7,103 bases of DNA from DASRCB01 sp035653295. GTDB taxonomy: Bacteria; Acidobacteriota; Terriglobia; Bryobacterales; Bryobacteraceae. Made by a program: the position numbers and the translations under genes. Location: the NCBI GenBank assembly GCA_035653295.1, contig DASRCB010000349.1, positions 1 to 7,103 on the forward strand. The letters are read 5' to 3'. Below, in pieces: positions 5,700 through 7,103 of this stretch. The stretch's first letter is position 1, and every line of letters begins with the position of its first letter. Below the pieces are notes generated by a model. The model had not been told where the DNA came from, searched no databases, and saw only the letters and a list, made by a program, of their open reading frames with translations.

Positions 5700-7103
5700 A
5701 TCCTGCGCGCCAGCAGGAGAGTCATGTCATCGAACAGCTCCGGCGAACCGGTCCACTGGCGCACCGAGTCCAGAACCATGCCGATCAGCTTCTGATCATC
5801 CCGCTCAGAGTTTCTGGCGATGAGGTCAATCAGCCGCTCGTCTCCGAACATCTCGCCGTACTCGTTTTCGGGCTCGGTGATTCCGTCGGTGTAGAACACC
5901 AGCAGATCGCCTGGCTCCAGATGCACCCGGCTCTCGTCATAGCGCGCGAACGGAAACGCCCCAACCACCATGCCATTTATGTCCAGCTTTTCGTGACGGC
6001 CGTCGCGAATCAGGATCGGCGGCAGATGGCCGGCGTTGGTGTACGTAAACTCTCCCGAATCGTCATCATATATCCCGAGACAGAAAGTCGCGTACTTCTC
6101 AGCGGAGGTAAAAGAGTAAACCTGCTGGTTGAGTTCCTTGACCAGGTGCGCCGTCGAGAGCCGCGTCGCCACCGCCACCCCGCCGTTCGGGGCCGGATGC
6201 TGAACCGCGCGCAACTGCACTCGCATCGACGATTGCAGCGTGGCCATCAGCAATGCCGCGGAGATTCCCTTTCCCGCCACGTCGCCGATGGACAACGCCA
6301 GACGGCTGTCTTCAAGGCACTGATAGTCGTAATAATCGCCGGAAACCATGCGCGCCGGCTGGCAAACCGCCGTCAGGTGCAGCGTCCGCGTGCGCGGAAC
6401 CGTCTTCGGATAGAGCTGGTTCTGCACTTCGCGGGCGATCTCCAGCTCGGCCTGAAGGCGCTCGTTCTCGCGCGCGACGCCGAGCAGGCGCTCCACGTTC
6501 CCGGTCATCACGTTGAACGAAGTCGTCAGCTCGGCGAGCTGGTCGTTGCGCGCCACCGGAATGCGCCAGGAAAAGTCGCCTTCGATAACGCGCTGCGTGC
6601 CCTCATATAAATCGTGCACGGCGCCGGTTATGGTGCGGGTAAGCGACACTCCGATGACCAGCGAGACGATCTCCACCAGCAGGAACAGTACGCCAACGCC
6701 AATCAGCATCGCGATCGCGATCTGGCCGGAGCCGATCCCCGCCGCCGTGGTGGCGAAAATCCAGCTCAGCAGCACCGACGCGCGGGTGCGCGCGAAGATC
6801 AACAACGTATCCAGTTTGCCGGGCCGGTCCCAGACGGCCATGGCGTAACGCGCAAAGCCGAAGGTCGCCTGGTCGAAGCGATAAGCCGGTGGTGGTATCG
6901 CCGGTTCGCGCACCCTTCCCTGGTCGAATTCGTAGTGCTCCTTGTCGATGGTGACTTCGTTGCGGTTTTTCGAGCGGGCCCGGCTGTCCTCGAGCACACG
7001 GGGCGAAAGACGAACCACAAGCCCCGGCACTGTAGTGCTGGCGTATGCCTCGGGCACCGGAGTCAAAGCCGTCACTTCGGTGTCGCCGCGCATCACGTGC
7101 GCC
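5696..7103 (-). CDS. HAMP-SpoIIE (PP2C-type) serine/threonine phosphatase, RsbU-like, 5' end outside window
   Basis: The frame is open to the right edge. GTG at 7096 and ATG at 7093 exist, but in-frame codons precede them and the reading begins mid-domain, so the N-terminus is probably missing. Numbering from 7096, residues 1-105 look extracytoplasmic, with a TM at about 126-152. A HAMP domain follows (about 152-206), then a short coiled coil (about 207-228, ARENERLQAELEIAREVQ), then the SpoIIE/PP2C phosphatase: GDYYDY at 253-258, GDVAGKG at 271-277, TNAGHLPP at 353-360, FYTDGITEPEN at 401-411 and DDMTLLLA at 456-463. The metal-binding aspartates D254, D272, D404 and D456/D457 are present. 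Relatives dephosphorylate anti-anti-sigma factors or similar partners in response to signals sensed outside the membrane; no such partner gene is visible. The stop overlaps the channel start (TTGA). Confidence 0.93.
   Translation of the reverse strand, partial: AHVMRGDTEVTALTPVPEAYASTTVPGLVVRLSPRVLEDSRARSKNRNEVTIDKEHYEFDQGRVREPAIPPPAYRFDQATFGFARYAMAVWDRPGKLDTLLIFARTRASVLLSWIFATTAAGIGSGQIAIAMLIGVGVLFLLVEIVSLVIGVSLTRTITGAVHDLYEGTQRVIEGDFSWRIPVARNDQLAELTTSFNVMTGNVERLLGVARENERLQAELEIAREVQNQLYPKTVPRTRTLHLTAVCQPARMVSGDYYDYQCLEDSRLALSIGDVAGKGISAALLMATLQSSMRVQLRAVQHPAPNGGVAVATRLSTAHLVKELNQQVYSFTSAEKYATFCLGIYDDDSGEFTYTNAGHLPPILIRDGRHEKLDINGMVVGAFPFARYDESRVHLEPGDLLVFYTDGITEPENEYGEMFGDERLIDLIARNSERDDQKLIGMVLDSVRQWTGSPELFDDMTLLLARRI

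Noticed and set aside
5921..6610. Plus-strand reading of 229 codons opposite the phosphatase
   Set aside because: It is antisense to HAMP-SpoIIE coding sequence, Arg/His-rich, with no domain.

Overview
The window looks like chromosomal DNA from a GC-rich bacterium. Gene content and protein style (a SpoIIE-type PP2C phosphatase with HAMP, a two-TM K+ channel fused to RCK domains, a fused NnrE-NnrD, and an integrase of the 'VYRG-IDTPKT' kind) suggest an acidobacterium of the Solibacter/Bryobacter sort. That assignment rests on protein resemblance from memory, not on a search.

Layout: (i) Bases 1-489 hold the 3' end of a plus-strand tyrosine recombinase gene, then a perfect 11-bp tandem duplication. 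(ii) A minus-strand tRNA-Gly (anticodon CCC, CCA encoded) lies at 490-564, with its 3' end facing the integrase; this is the usual geometry of an element integrated into a tRNA 3' end. (iii) From the right edge down to 615, everything is one tightly packed minus-strand gene train. In transcription order it is: SpoIIE/PP2C phosphatase (5' end outside the window), K+ channel with RCK domains, bifunctional NAD(P)HX epimerase/dehydratase (nnr), tsaE, cysH (interrupted), cysC and a PHP-domain phosphatase/nuclease. tRNA-Gly follows 50 bases later.

Every protein junction in the train overlaps or abuts: TTGA, ATGA, a 35-bp overlap, TTGA, TAA|GTG inside cysH, ATGA, TTGA. No internal promoter space exists, so a single polycistronic message with translational coupling is likely. 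nnr-tsaE is a widely conserved pair. cysH and cysC both act on adenylyl sulfate (APS). The PHP protein belongs to a family that includes 3',5'-nucleoside bisphosphate phosphatases, so it could clear the PAP left after PAPS use.

The most notable points are the in-frame ochre stop that splits an otherwise motif-complete cysH; the cysH-cysC-PHP arrangement, which reads as a compact APS/PAPS/PAP module; the integrase/tRNA boundary; and the repeated use of TTG starts overlapping stops. I see no CRISPR array, insertion sequence, clear terminator or clearly new system. No gene-free stretch exceeds 60 bases.
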